Positions 45,569 through 56,740 of a stretch of 64,000 nucleotides of DNA are shown in pieces; the stretch's first letter is position 1, and each line of letters begins with the position of its first letter. Both the position numbers and the translations under genes were made by a program. The notes under the pieces were generated by a model. The model did not search any database. It had not been told where the DNA came from and saw only the letters and a list, made by a program, of their open reading frames with translations. The stretch is from Molossus alvarezi. Taxonomy: Eukaryota > Chordata > Mammalia > Chiroptera > Molossidae. The DNA lies in contig CM073898.1 of assembly GCA_037176705.1 (NCBI GenBank), positions 42,075,488 through 42,139,487 of the forward strand. The letters run 5' to 3'.

Positions 45569-46365
45569 AAAAATTTATGTCCTGGAGAGTAGATAGCTGG
45601 GGAGTCAAAAAAGAGATGAAAACTTACTTTTTGTTCAATGCCATTTTGTACCTAGTGAATTTTGAACAATGTGTATGACTTAAATACTTATAACTTAATA
45701 AAACAAGAAAATTGTCTTATTAAATTTACCTAATTTTAATAGAGAACATATTTTTCTTATTTTCTGAGATATTAGCTGTATAACTCTAAGATATTTCCTG
45801 TTAAATGATACGACTAAACAAAATGATTCAGAAAAAATTATCATTTTAAATTCCCTGAACATTCTGACCCTGCAGCTAGAAACCCAGCCAGTACTGAGCA
45901 ATATTTTAAAAAATAGGAAACATATACCCTTCTTAAAGGGAACTTGGTGCATTAGTACATACTTGTTCACAAATCTCAGAACAGTCAAACAAAATAAACC
46001 TCATGTTGCATTTTGAAGGAGGTATAATTTTACATGGTGGGTAGCAAACTCATAGAGGCCAAGGAGTCATAAATCATATTCTTCATCAATAAGACATTAT
46101 TTAAAGATATGGGCTTCATTGAAAGTAAGTCATGGGTATTGGAGAGAGTATTTCTATTCTTTTAAGGATAATGCCAGAGGGCAAAACCATTTATTCCCAA
46201 TACTAGTTCTTACCCATCACTATCCTTTTAGCCAGCTGCTCTAATGGACCCACTGATCAGGTCCAGCATGGCATCCCCTGAAGCCGTCAAGCTAGTAGAG
46301 AGATGGTGTCTTAATGGTCCTTTGAACATGGCCATTTCACATGATGCCTCAATTATTTTTCCAAA

Positions 46366-46368
<3 letters not shown>
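45569..46368. other. unique sequence, no gene seen
   Basis: No confident family. Frames here are AT-rich chance frames. Confidence 0.4.

Positions 46369-46420
<52 letters not shown>
46369..46420. repeat. (TA)n microsatellite
   Basis: About 25 uninterrupted TA units, able to form a cruciform. It produces the Ile-Tyr repeats seen in both strands' frames. Confidence 0.98.
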
Positions 46421-46421
<1 letters not shown>

Positions 46422-47432
46422 CATGTTTATTACAATGGCTTGACGGCCCCAGGGATTTTAATGAATTATGTATATTGAGAACCACTATTTGCTGGTCTGG
46501 ATTTTATTTTAAAGTTTATTTTTAAAAAAAGATCAAAGCTTGATTTGTGAACAAGTTATTTCTGTTTTGGACATGCAGAATTGGTAATGACTTATTACCA
46601 ATTTGATCCAAAAGCAAAAAATGCTCATATCTCACAGTGGATAATTGACGATAAATGACTAATTCCTTTCTGAACTCCTCAACTGCAGAGTGTGGGAATG
46701 TAGGCACCTTAGTTTTAAATAATCAATAAAATTTACAAAGTTACCTGTTGGTAAGTTTCAGGATTGGAAACAAAGAGAGGACCTTTTTACATACTATTCA
46801 CCTCACTGTTGAGACTGTCCATCTACACTCAGGCTGTGATTTATGATGTCACCAAAACAAAGGTGCGCATTTAGCCTAATAAGCCAACTTGAAGAGACTC
46901 TGAAAGGTTGGTGTTATGTATGGCAGAAGACAACTATGCAAGCTAAATGATTTTTTAATTAATAATGAGATCCATCACAAGCTAAAGAGAAAAAAAATCA
47001 CAAGATAGAAAGCTTTGTGATTTACTCTGTGTGTGTCCATATGTGCCTGCAGTATATATATTTTGGGATATAAATGATATATGCACAGTGTGAGTAAAAT
47101 GGCATCTGAATCTACAGGCTTGTTGTCTGAGCTCATGATTCATTCACACACTGGGTGGGTGAATATCTATAATGTAAGGTTTGTTTCTCAAGAGATAAAA
47201 GGCATTGACTGGTTCCTGAAGCCAAATAGATTTATTAGGAAAAAGAAAAATTGAATTTTACTGATTGGTAATCTGTGTTGCCTGATTTTCAAAATATAAG
47301 TAGCTTTACACTGTCTAGATTAAAAATTTTTAAACATTAAATCAAAACATGAAAGTGTATAAGTTCCTTTATGTATGTAAGGACATACCAACATATCAAT
47401 ATTAATTTAAATGCATAAACTAACAAAATACC
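46421..47432. other. unique AT-rich sequence
   Basis: No family recognised. A perfect 9-bp inverted repeat, attggtaat/attaccaat, at 46580-46588 and 46594-46602. Confidence 0.4.
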
Positions 47433-47450
47433 ATTTACTCCATTTTTATT

Positions 47451-47555
47451 TATTTTATTTTTTATTTTTTGGTACGTGCCCCTAGCAGGAACCGGACCCG
47501 GGACTCTCTGGTCCGCAGGCTGATGCTCCAACCACTGAGCCAAACTGGCCAGGGC
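47451..47555 (-). mobile_element. half SINE: tRNA head only, A-rich tail
   Basis: Minus-strand reading: gccctggccagtttggctca, 'gagcatcagcctgcggacc', B-box-like region, 'tcctgctaggggcacgtacc', then an A-rich tail. It lacks the VES body. Bounded by atttactccattttta (47433-47448) and atttactccacttta (47557-47571), a convincing duplication. Confidence 0.88.
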
Positions 47556-47574
47556 AATTTACTCCACTTTATTT

Positions 47575-47793
47575 ATTTATTTATTTATTTATTTTATTTA
47601 TTTATTTTTGTTACAGATGTTTCTCCTTTTTTCCCCACTGATTTCCCCCTCCCCTCCTCCTGCCCTGACCCCAGCTTTGTTGTCCATGTCCATTGTTCAT
47701 GCACACATGCATATAAGTTCTGTGGTTTATCTCTCCCCCACCACCCCCTTTTCTGAGGATTGTCAGTCTGTACCCCACTCCCACGTCTCTGGG
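47575..47793 (-). mobile_element. 5'-truncated young L1, 3' UTR only
   Basis: (ATTT)n tail, 'gttacagatgtttctccttt', C-rich tract, 'ttgtccatgtccattgttca', 'gcacacatgcatataagttc', 'gattgtcagtctgtacccc'. This is the same 3' UTR as 58080-58340. Duplication ttactccacttt(a) at 47559-47571 and 47795-47808. Confidence 0.93.
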
Positions 47794-47808
47794 ATTACTC
47801 CACTTTTA

Positions 47809-48109
47809 AATGTTCTCCAGTCTCTGGATGAGCAAATGCTTTTAACTAACTTGTTGTATTTGTTTCCAAATTTTAGATCTTTCAGACAAAAGTGGATTTT
47901 AAACTGTTTCATGGTACCTATGTGTTTACTCATATGACTCTTCACCCTTCTTTCTTCCTCTTAGGAACTATCTAGGGTGGAGATAAGGGAAATAAGGAGA
48001 CAGAGCTACAACCCACAGAGCTGCAGCCTGATTTGTGGGGAGGGTTCATTTTATGTCTTTGTTTAAACAAAGTGTTCTATGGTTATAAATGGTTTTAAAA
48101 ACCACCTTT
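47809..48109. other. unique sequence, no gene seen
   Basis: No family recognised. Confidence 0.35.
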
Positions 48110-48780
48110 TTAAAAAAATCTGAAACTAAACTTAATTTCTTACCTCATACCATATACAAAAAATAAAAATAAAAATTCACATAAAACTCATGCTATAAAA
48201 GACAGAAATCTTTGGATAATTTAAAAAAGATTTTTGGGTTACTGAAATAAAGTCTATAAAAGAAAAATTTGGCAGATTTTAAAATATATTAAACTTCTAT
48301 ATACGTAGTATAAAATAACATTTTAAAATTTAAAAAAAGAAAAAACACACTAGGAAGAAATATTTTTAGCAGACAACAGATTTTTTTACCCATAATAAAT
48401 AAAGATCTCTTAAACACATATTCAAGAGCAAGCAACTATATTTAAAACAACAAAAGATAGTAACAAGAAATTCACCAACAATATGGATGGTCAATAAACA
48501 TAAGACATTAAACTAAATAGTAACCAGGTAAAATACACATTTAAAAAATACATAATTTTTACCCTGTCAGATAGAAAATAACATGAATCAAATATGCTAA
48601 TGTCAAATGTTTGTGAGTTTGTGGGTAAATAAGCAATATTAAGGTCTTTGTGGATATATAAGTGCTATCCTTTTAGAGGACAATATGGCAACATTTTTCA
48701 ACTGTTGAAATATATATATGCATTTATGTATATGCACTTCTAGTACCACAGCCTAGAAATACATAATGTCATTTATTTAA
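48110..48780 (+). mobile_element. ancient L1ME, left part (outermost nest layer)
   Basis: Diverged ORF2 3' region: 'aaaattcacataaaactcat', 'aggaagaaatatttttagca', 'atttaaaacaacaaaagat', 'ccttttagaggacaatatgg', 'atgcacttctagtaccaca'. It stops just before an LTR start. Matching L1ME 3' UTR resumes at 58905, so both parts are read as one element. Confidence 0.65.
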
Positions 48781-48811
48781 TTATTTGTATACTTACTTGT
48801 TTCTTATTTTT

Positions 48812-48945
48812 GTGGTAGTTTTAAAAAATTTCTGCAAATTCTTTGACATGTCTTCCTTCAAAAAATGAAGCCCAGTTCCTCTTCCCTTGAATGATAGCCA
48901 GACTTGTAACTTTCAACTGCAGAATAGAAATTTCAGCAGTTGTCC
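48812..48945 (+). mobile_element. MaLR-like LTR, 5' part (split)
   Basis: Begins 'tgtggtagttttaaaaaatt', then 'ctgcaaattctttgacatgt', 'agcccagttcctcttccctt', 'cagacttgtaactttcaact', 'cagaatagaaatttcagca'. The LTR then breaks off; its 3' part is found at 58508-58900. The total of about 530 bases suits a full LTR. No viral genes. Confidence 0.7.
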
Positions 48946-49119
48946 TTCCATGAAAAGACTAATTTTAAAACATATATAGACCCAAATACCTTTATGAGAT
49001 TTCTAGAGTGTAGTTATAAAGTTAAGAGATCCCAGGAGAGCACAAAACTGAGAACAATGACAGTAAAATGGGGAAGAAGAGAAGTTTCACTTACCACCAT
49101 CACCCCCTCTCCCAAGTCA
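48946..49119. other. unassigned sequence inside the nest
   Basis: 'gagatttctagagtgtagtt' and 'agatcccaggagagcacaaa' are not recognised as L1 or LTR. It could be older filler or part of another element. Confidence 0.35.
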
Positions 49120-49504
49120 TGACAAGCCCATAGCCAACTTTATACTCAATAGTGAAAAGCTGAAACCTTGTCTTCTAAAATAAAGAAAAGGACAAGGATG
49201 CCTACTCTTACCATTTTTATTCAACATAGTACTGGAATGCTAAGCAAAGTGATTAGGTAGGAAAATGAAATACAAAATAGAAAAGAAGAAGTAAAATTAT
49301 CTCTGTTTGCAGATGACATGTTCTTATATATAGCAAACCCCAAAGACTCTACTAAAAACAGTTACATGTAGTACACAAATTTAGTAAAGTTGCAGGATAC
49401 AAAATCAACTTACAAAAACAAGTGCATTTTTATACACCAACAACAAATAATCCTGAGGGAAAAATAAGAAAAAAGTATTTTTATAGTGGCAACAAAAAGA
49501 AATA

Positions 49505-49639
49505 CAGTCGTCCTTCACCACTTTACACTTCAACTTTGACGGCTTCACTCTATCGCAGTTTTTTCTAGTTTAGTATTTGAAAACAGTGTGATAGAGTGAA
49601 GCCACAAAAGTCGAAGTGCAAGGTGTCAAGGGACGACTG
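49505..49639. mobile_element. 135-bp MITE with long inverted ends, TA-flanked
   Basis: Begins cagtcgtccttcaccacttt and ends …aaggtgtcaagggacgactg. The two ~50-base ends are imperfect inverted repeats; both read 'ggcttcactctatc' at equivalent positions. It is flanked by TA on both sides (49503-49504, 49640-49641), as in pogo/Tigger or mariner-type elements. It lies within L1M ORF2 text. No transposase. Family name not established. Confidence 0.8.
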
Positions 49640-49641
49640 TA

Positions 49642-49729
49642 TATAAATAAAGAACTCTACTTTGCAGATATTCATTTATCGCAATAGAGTCTGGAACTGA
49701 TTAACCATGATAAATGAGGGCTGACTGTA
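49642..49729. mobile_element. pogo/Tigger-like right-end fragment
   Basis: 'tatcgcaatagagtctggaa', 'ctgattaaccatgataaatg', 'agggctgactg' then TA. This resembles a pogo-type right end. Internal inverted repeat tcatttatc/gataaatga at 49672-49680 and 49709-49717. Its left end is not present, and it abuts the MITE at 49505-49639. Confidence 0.55.
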
Positions 49730-50942
49730 AATACTTTAGAATAAACTTAGCCAAGGAGGTGAAAGATTGTGCACTGGAAACTATAAACACATTGGTGAAA
49801 AAAATTTCAAAAGACACCAATAAATGGAAAGACATCCCATATTCATAAATTGGAAGATTTAATATTGTTAAAATGTCCATAGCAATCTACAGATTCAATG
49901 CTATTCCCATAAAAATCCCCATGGTTGTTTTTTTTCTTGATTTAGAAAAAGAAACAATCTTATAATTTATATGGAGCCACAAAATAAGAGTAGCCAAAGT
50001 GTTATTGAGTAAGAACAAAGCTGGAGACATCATGCTTCTTGATTTCAAAATGTATTACAAAGCTACAACAATTAAAACAACATGATATTGACATAAAGAT
50101 AGACATACAGGTCATGGAACAGAATAAAGAGCCCAGAAATAAACCCAAGCATATATGGTCACTTATCTTCAACAAGGGTGCCAAAAACATAAATGATGTT
50201 TGGAAAACAGGATTTCCACATGCAAAAGAATGCCTCTACTTTACACCCTACCAAAAAAAAATCTATTGAAAATAGAATAAAGCCTTATACATAGGATCTG
50301 AACCTATAAAACTCCTAGAAGAAAACACAAAGAAAATCCTTTACCTTGATCTTGGCAATGACTTCTTGGCTATGACACCAAATTTGGCACAGGCTTTATT
50401 GCCTATGTAAATGTAGACAGGTGGAATTATGTCAAACTAAAAAGCTTCTTTACAGCATAGAAAACAATCAAAAGAGTGAAAACACAACTTACAGAATGGG
50501 AGAAAATATTTGCAAACCACATATCTAAAAAGGAGTTACTATCCAAAATACATAAGAAACTTTTACAACTCAATAAGAAATAAATAAATAAATCACCTAA
50601 TTTTAAAAAATGATTTGAATAGATATTTCTTTAAAGAAGACACACAAATGTCCAGCAGGTATATGAAAAAGGTGCTCAATATCACTAATCATCAGAGAAA
50701 TGCACATTGAAACCACAATGAGATATTACCTCACACATGCTAGAATGGCTGCTATCAAAAAACAAAAGGTAACAAGTGTTCACAAGGATGTAGAGAAAGG
50801 AAATTTTGTACACTGTTAGTGAAAATGTAAAATGATGCAGCACTTATGGAAAATAGTATAGAGCTCCTACATGATTCAGCAATTCCACTTTTGTGTATAT
50901 ATCCAAAATAATTGAAATCAGAATTTCACAGAAGTCTGGCCG

Positions 50943-51148
50943 GTGTGGCTCAGTGGTTGAGCATCCACCCATGCACCAAGATGTCGCCAGTTGGATTACT
51001 AGTTAGGGCACATGCCCAGGAGTGGGCCCAAACCCCAGTGAGGGGCATGCAGAAGGCAGCCAATCGATGTTCTCTCTCATTGATGTTTCTATTTCTCTCT
51101 CCTTTCCCTTCCTCTCTCTCTAAAATCAATCAAGAAAAATTTTTTTAA
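50943..51148 (+). mobile_element. VES SINE, classical subtype, in L1M
   Basis: 'gtctggccggtgtggctcag', 'gagcatccacccatgcacc', 'gccaatcgatgttctctct', 'ctaaaatcaatcaagaaa'. Duplication agaatttca(c/t)aga at 50930-50942 and 51149-51161. Confidence 0.94.
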
Positions 51149-51306
51149 AGAATTTCATAGAGATATCTGCATTCCCATATTCATTGCAGCATTATTTACA
51201 ACAGCCAAGATATGAAAATGATTCAAATGTCCATCAACATGAAATGGATACAGAAAATGTGTTATATACATACAATGGAATATTATTGCAATATTATTTC
51301 GTCTTT

Positions 51307-51551
51307 TTTTTTTAATCCTCACCTGAGAATATATTTTTATTGATTTTCATAGAGAGTGGGAGGGAAAGAGAGAAAGAGAGAGAGAAACATCCATGTGAGA
51401 CGAACACATCAACTGGTTGCCTCCTGCATGACCCCAGCCAGGGCTGGGGATTGAACTGCAACTAAGGTACATACCCTTGACCAGAATCACACCTGCAACT
51501 CTTCGGTCCTCAGGCTGACACTATAAATGCTGAGTCAAACAGGCAAGGGTG
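51307..51551 (-). mobile_element. VES-type SINE in L1M
   Basis: T-run, 'aatcctcacctgagaatata', 'tagagagtgggagggaaag', 'tcaactggttgcctcctgc', 'gccagggctggggattga', 'gctgagtcaaacaggcaag'. L1M text resumes at once with 'tttatgcagtctttaaaaac'. Confidence 0.92.
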
Positions 51552-51582
51552 TTTTATGCAGTCTTTAAAAACAAGGAAATCC

Positions 51583-53445
51583 AAGATGGCGGCAGGCAGA
51601 ACTGGAGGGAGGGTGAGTGTGGGAGAGAGTGTGAGAGGACATGAAGGTAGATGACCAAACTCCTGCAGTGCAGAGACTCAGAGCAGAAGGTTTCTGTGCT
51701 GTGGGCGGGAGCAGCCAGCTACCACAGTAAGCAGCTCTTCAGGGCACTTCTCCCTGTGCCGCCGGGAAGTCCCACCATTTTGGAAGATCCCAGGTCTTCC
51801 CTGGGAGGAGGCAGTGGGAGCGGCTAGGACCCAGCAACCTGAGCCCACCTGGCACCACTGGACCAGTGGACACTCTGTGTCAACATAGACCAGTGCACAA
51901 TAATGAAGCTCCCAAGGGGCCGGTGATAGAAGCCATGGACACCTGGGAGCCCATCACCATCCCCAACAGTAGCAGCCCGATCAGAGTTGAGATATACCCC
52001 CAGCAATAGAGTCTGGGGAGCACACATCCATCCCCAGGCAACAGAAGCACAGACCAGCAGCTGAGACCCATCACCAAAAACTACAGCAAAAGCTGAGCAG
52101 GAGTTGAGCCCCATGGGGCAGCAGCACTCCCCAGCCACCAGCTGCGGGACCTTGGGCTTCACAGAGGCCTATGCAGCCCAGTAGCTCACAAGAGTGGTGG
52201 GAAGCCAGAGCCTGAGAGGGACTGGTGCGATCCAGCTGCCTGCCCCTGGGACCTGTGGGGTGCTGGAGCACCAGAAAGGCCTATGCGACTCAGCAGTCCA
52301 CAAAGCAGTGGGAAGCCGGGCCCAAGAGGGACTGATGTGATCTAGCTGCCTGCCCGCAGAAACTGCAGATTTGGCACCACAGAGGCCTCTGTGACCAAGT
52401 AGCCCAAAAGAGCAGTAGGAAGCCAGAGCCCAAGAGGGACTGATATGATCCACCTGCCTGTCCACTGGACCTACAGGGTGCAGGGGCACCAGAGAGGCCT
52501 GTGTGACCCAGCAGCCCATAACATAGGCATAGAGCGTGGTCCCCAAAGGGACTGTGGGATCCAGTTACCCGTGGGACCTGCAGGTTGTGGGGGCACCAAA
52601 GAGGCCTGTGAGACCCAGCTGCACAAAAGATAGGCATAGAGGATGTGAAAATGGAGGTGGAGTGAATAGAAGCAACGCAGATGATCTCCCAAGGCCAAAA
52701 GGGAATTACAACTAAAATAAAGACAATTCCTCAAAAAGAAAAATAAAGCAACAGAGAAGCAGCAGGATAGGATCATATAACCAGGGACACTAGTAGGATC
52801 TGTGGAGGTGCAAGAGGGTGGCAGGCTGGGAGCCCAGGGAAAGCAGTAGTCTTGGCTGTGAGCAGCGCCTTTGGGGAATAAAGACCAAGCCTGCTCCACA
52901 GTGCAGAGATCCTGGACAGAACACTAAAATAACCACAGTCACTCACCTGGGGGCTACAGCAGAGGAAGGGCAGACTGGGCTGGAACTCTGTGGGGACTCT
53001 GGAGATTTGGAGGTCACTCAGAGTTTTTGCTGAGTTGCTGCCACAAAGGATGATGGCCAGTGTGCTCCTTCCCAGAGCTGTGGGGCAAAGCAGCAGCCCC
53101 CACCTCAGAGATGCAGCTTTTCCCAGGGGAGGCAAAGAAATGCAAATTGAGGCTCATTAACAACCAGCATCTATCCCACCCCCTGGAAATCCTCTTATGC
53201 AGAACACCAGGGCTACATTCCAAGACACTGAGTAACTGAGACTACTAGCCATCAGGAAAAAATTAGAGGATAACTGAACCTTTCCTGGGCTTGCAGATCT
53301 ACCCAGGAAAGTAAGACTTGACAGTGGTGTTTAATGTGGGCCCACCCAGGCTCATCCAAACACAGTAGAGGGAGCCACAAACAGCAGAAAACCAACAAGC
53401 ACAAGGAAAATTTGGCAGGCTCCAAAACCCATTGAGATAGCCAAA
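51583..53445 (+). promoter_or_regulatory. L1 5' UTR with YY1-like start and monomer array
   Basis: GC-rich leader of ~1.86 kb. AAGATGGCGGC at the first base resembles the YY1 site that fixes the L1 transcription start in other mammals. At 52100-52640 about five tandem units share 'agaggcct(a/g)tg(c/t)g(a)cccag', 'gggaagccagagcccaaga', 'gggactgatgtgatcc', 'agctgcctgcc'. Unit anchors lie at 52163, 52275, 52381, 52493 and 52600, giving periods of 106-112 bases. This is the expected RNA polymerase II promoter region of the element. The minus frames of 112-142 codons here are shadows of this array. Confidence 0.8.
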
Positions 53446-54328
53446 ATGGTGAAACAAAGAAACATATCCCAAATGAAAGAACAACAGAACTCTATAGAAG
53501 ATGAGATCAATGAAATGCAGTTAAGCAAATAATCAATGGTGGAATGCAGAGCCATGATCTTGAAGAAGCTCAACAGCATGTGTAAGGACATCAGCACCAT
53601 GAGTAAAGATATAGAAACATTGAAAACCAACCAAGTGGAAATGAAGAATGACATAGGAGAAATTAAGAACACATTGGAAAGACTAAACAGCAGAGTAGAG
53701 GAAGCTGAGGACTGGATCAGTGAATTAGAAGACAAGGTAGAAAAAATCAACCAATCAGAAAACCAAAAGAAAAAAATAATTTAAAAACAGGAAGATAGCT
53801 TAAGAGAACTGTGGGACAACTGGAAACATAATAACATTCACATCATAGGAGTCCCCAAAGAGGAAGAAAATGAGCAAGGGTTAGAGAATATATTTGAAGA
53901 AATAGTGACAGAAAACTTTCCTAACTTGGTGAAGGAAGAAGGCATTCAAGTTCAAGAAGCACAGAGAGCCCCAAGTAAGAAGAACCCAAACAGGCCCACA
54001 CCGAGACACATGGTAATTAAAATGCAAAAATTAAAGACAAAGAGAGAGTCGTAAAGGCAGCAAAGGATAAGCAACAGGTTACCTATAAAGAAAACCCTAT
54101 AAGGCTTTCAGCTGACTTCTCAACAGAAACACTACAGGTCAGAAGGAAATGGCATGAAGTAATCAAGGTCATGAAAAACAAGAATCTGAATCCAAGATTA
54201 CTCTATCCAACAAGGCTATCATTCAAAGGAGAAGGTCCAATAAAGAGTTTTCCAGATGAAACAAAAGGCTAAGGGAATATATTAACACCAAAACAGCACT
54301 GCAAGATATGCTAAAAGGACATCTGTAA
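53446..54328 (+). pseudogene. L1 ORF1 (RNA-binding ORF1p), broken
   Basis: ATG at 53446 opens a frame that meets TAA at codon 29. It then reads through a coiled-coil segment (53536-53784; heptad-like 'EIKNTLERLNSRVEEAED') to another stop at 53782. The downstream RRM-like part ('HIIGVPKEEE', 'ENFPNL', 'HMVIKMQK') stays recognisable, then shifts frame near 54030. The tail 'TKTALQDMLKGHL' ends with taa at 54326. ORF1p normally trimerises and binds L1 RNA; this copy cannot make the full protein. Length fits the family. Confidence 0.88.
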
Positions 54329-54373
54329 TTAGTAGAAGAAAGAGGAAGAAAAATACAACCACACTAATCAAAA

Positions 54374-56740
54374 ATGGCAATAAATAAGTACATATCAATT
54401 ATCACCTTAAATGTGAATGGTTTGAATACTCCGATTGAAAGACACAGAGTAGCTGACTGGATAAGAAAGCATGACTCACATATATGTTGTTTACAGGCCA
54501 CCCACCTGACAAAAACAGACTGACATAGGTTGAAAGTTAAGGGATGGATAAAAATCTTTCAAGCAAACAAAAAGCAAAAAAAAAAAAAAAAAGCTGGGGT
54601 AGGAATACTGATATCTGATAAAGTAGATTTCAAAATGAAGTCTATAACTAGAGACAAAGAAGGCCACTACATAATATTGAAAGGATCTATCCAACAGGAA
54701 GATATAACCTTGATAAACATATATGTACCCAATATAGGAGCACCAACATATATTAAAAATATTCTGGAGGAATTCAAAGGAGAAATAAACAGCAATACAA
54801 TCATAGAAGGGGACTTCAACGCTCTGCTCACATCATTGGAGAGATTCTCTAGACAAAAAATTAAGAAGGAAACACAGACTCTAAATGAAGCACTAGATCA
54901 AATGGATTTCATAGATTTCTACAGAGAATTAGACCCCAAAACTACAGAATTCACATTCTGCTCAAGTGCACATGGGACATTCTCAAAGATAGACCACATG
55001 TAAGGGCACAAACTAAGTCTGTACAAGTTCAAGAACATTGAAATCATATCAAGCATTTTCTCAGATCACAATGGCATGCAACTAGAAATCAATTGCAACA
55101 AGAACATGCAAAGACATTTGAAAACATGGAGGCTAAATAGCATGCTATTGAACAATGAATGGGTTACCATGGAGATCAAGAGAGAAATTAAAAACTTTCT
55201 TGAAACCAATCAAAATGAACCCACAATAACACAAAATCTATGGGATGTAGTGAAAGCAGTTCTCAGAGGGAAGTTTATAGCACTACCGGTCTACCTCAAG
55301 AAGCAAGAAAAATTTCTAATAGACTATCTAACCTCACAACTTAAAGAACTAGAAAGCAAACAAAAAGAAAACCCCAGAGCAAGTAGAAGGAACGAAATAG
55401 TCAAGATCAGAGCAGAAATAAATGACATGGAGACCAAAAAAAAAAAAAAAAAATATTCAAGGGATCAATGAAACAAAGAGCTAGTTCTTTGAAAAGATAA
55501 ACAAGATTGATGGACCCTTAGCTAGACTCACCAAGAAACAAAGAGAGAGAACCCAAATACACAAAATCACAAATGAAAGAGGAGAAATAATAACTGACAA
55601 CACAGAAATACAAAGGATTGTCAACAAATATTATGAACAATGATATGTCAACAAATTTCACAATCTAAGCGAAATGGACAATTTCTTAGAAACACCTAGT
55701 CTCCCAAAACTGAACCCGGAAGAGATAGAAAGCTTTAACAGACCAATAACAACTATGGAAATTGAAGATGTAATCAAGACTCTCCCAGCAAACCAAAGCC
55801 CAGGCCAAGACGTCTTCACAGGGGACTTTTACCGAACATTCAAAGAAGAACTAATACCCATTCTCCTCAAACTATTTCAAAAAATTCAGGAAGAAGGAAG
55901 ACTTCCAAACTCGTTTTATGAGGCAAGCATAATTCTAATTCCCAAACCAGAAAAAGACACTACAAAGAAAGAAAACTACAGACCAATATCCCTGATGAAC
56001 ATAGATGCCGAAATCCTGAACAAAATACTAGCAAACCAGATCCAGCAATACATCAAAAAAAAATTATTCGCCATGACCAAGTGGCATTCATTCCAGAGAT
56101 GCAATGCTGGTACAATATTCTCAAGTCAATAAATGTGATGCACCACATAAACAAAATGAAAGATAAAAATCATGTGATCATATCAATAGATGCTGAAAAA
56201 GCATTTGACAAAATCCAGCACCCATTTCTGATAAAAATGCTCAACAATGTGGGAATAGAGGGATCATATCTCCCCATAATAAAGTCCATATATGAAAGAC
56301 CTACAACCAACGTGATACTCAATAGGCAAAAACTAAAAGCATTTCCCTTAAGAACAGGAACAAGACAAGGATGCCCACTTTCGCCACTCTTATTTAACAT
56401 AGTACTGGAAGTCTTAGCCACAGCAAACAGACAGGAAGAAAAAATAAAAGGCATCCAAATTGGAAAGGAGGAAGTGAAACTGTCATTATTCGCAGATGAC
56501 ATGATACTATACATAGAAAACCCCAAAGACTCCATCAAAAATTTAGTAGACTTAATAAGTGAATTTGGCAAAGTAGCAGGATACAAAATCAATCAAGAAA
56601 TCGACATTCTTATACACCAATGATGAACTCACAGAAAGAGAAACTAAAAAAAAATCCCGTTTACCATCACAGCAAAAAAGTTAAGATACCTAGGAATAAA
56701 CTTAACCAAAGAAATAAAGGACCTATTCGCAGAAAACTAT
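54374..56740 (+). pseudogene. L1 ORF2 (endonuclease-reverse transcriptase), broken and 3'-deleted
   Basis: Starts ATG at 54374 ('MAINKYISIITLNVNGLN'). Endonuclease motifs: 'CLQATHL' where the family has Q-E-T-H, so the metal-binding Glu is lost; 'GDFN'; a 'SKIDHM' site; 'SDHN'. Stops fall at codon 50 (54521) and at 55001. An expanded A-run (55437-55453) shifts the frame, and a second shift occurs near 56060-56090. Reverse transcriptase is visible: 'NYRPISLMN', '[10 protein letters not shown]', '[14 protein letters not shown]', and catalytic 'FADDM' near 56490. Text ends abruptly at ~56740; the C-terminal Cys-rich part is absent. Confidence 0.92.

Larger units (their letters stand above)
49120..51572 (+). 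mobile_element. L1M body (ORF2 3' half), left part of a split element
   Basis: ORF2-derived text in order: 'actttatactcaatagtgaa', 'ggacaaggatgcctactctt', 'tttgcagatgacatgttct', 'attcaatgctattcccataa', 'tgtattacaaagctacaaca', 'aacaaggatgtagagaaa'-like text, 'acatacaatggaatattat'. The reverse-transcriptase and C-terminal zones are visible but frames are broken. It carries a MITE and two SINEs and is cut at 51572 by a younger L1. It continues at 56863 and again at 58362. Confidence 0.88.

Noticed and set aside
46228..46525. Ile-Tyr repeat proteins on both strands
   Set aside because: Produced by the (TA)n microsatellite.
51824..52899. Several 112-142-codon minus frames
   Set aside because: Shadows of the GC-rich monomer array and 5' UTR of the L1; they repeat because the DNA repeats.
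53352..53750. 132-codon minus frame
   Set aside because: Antisense of the L1 ORF1 coiled-coil region.
56170..56592. 140-codon minus frame
   Set aside because: Antisense of the L1 reverse transcriptase region.
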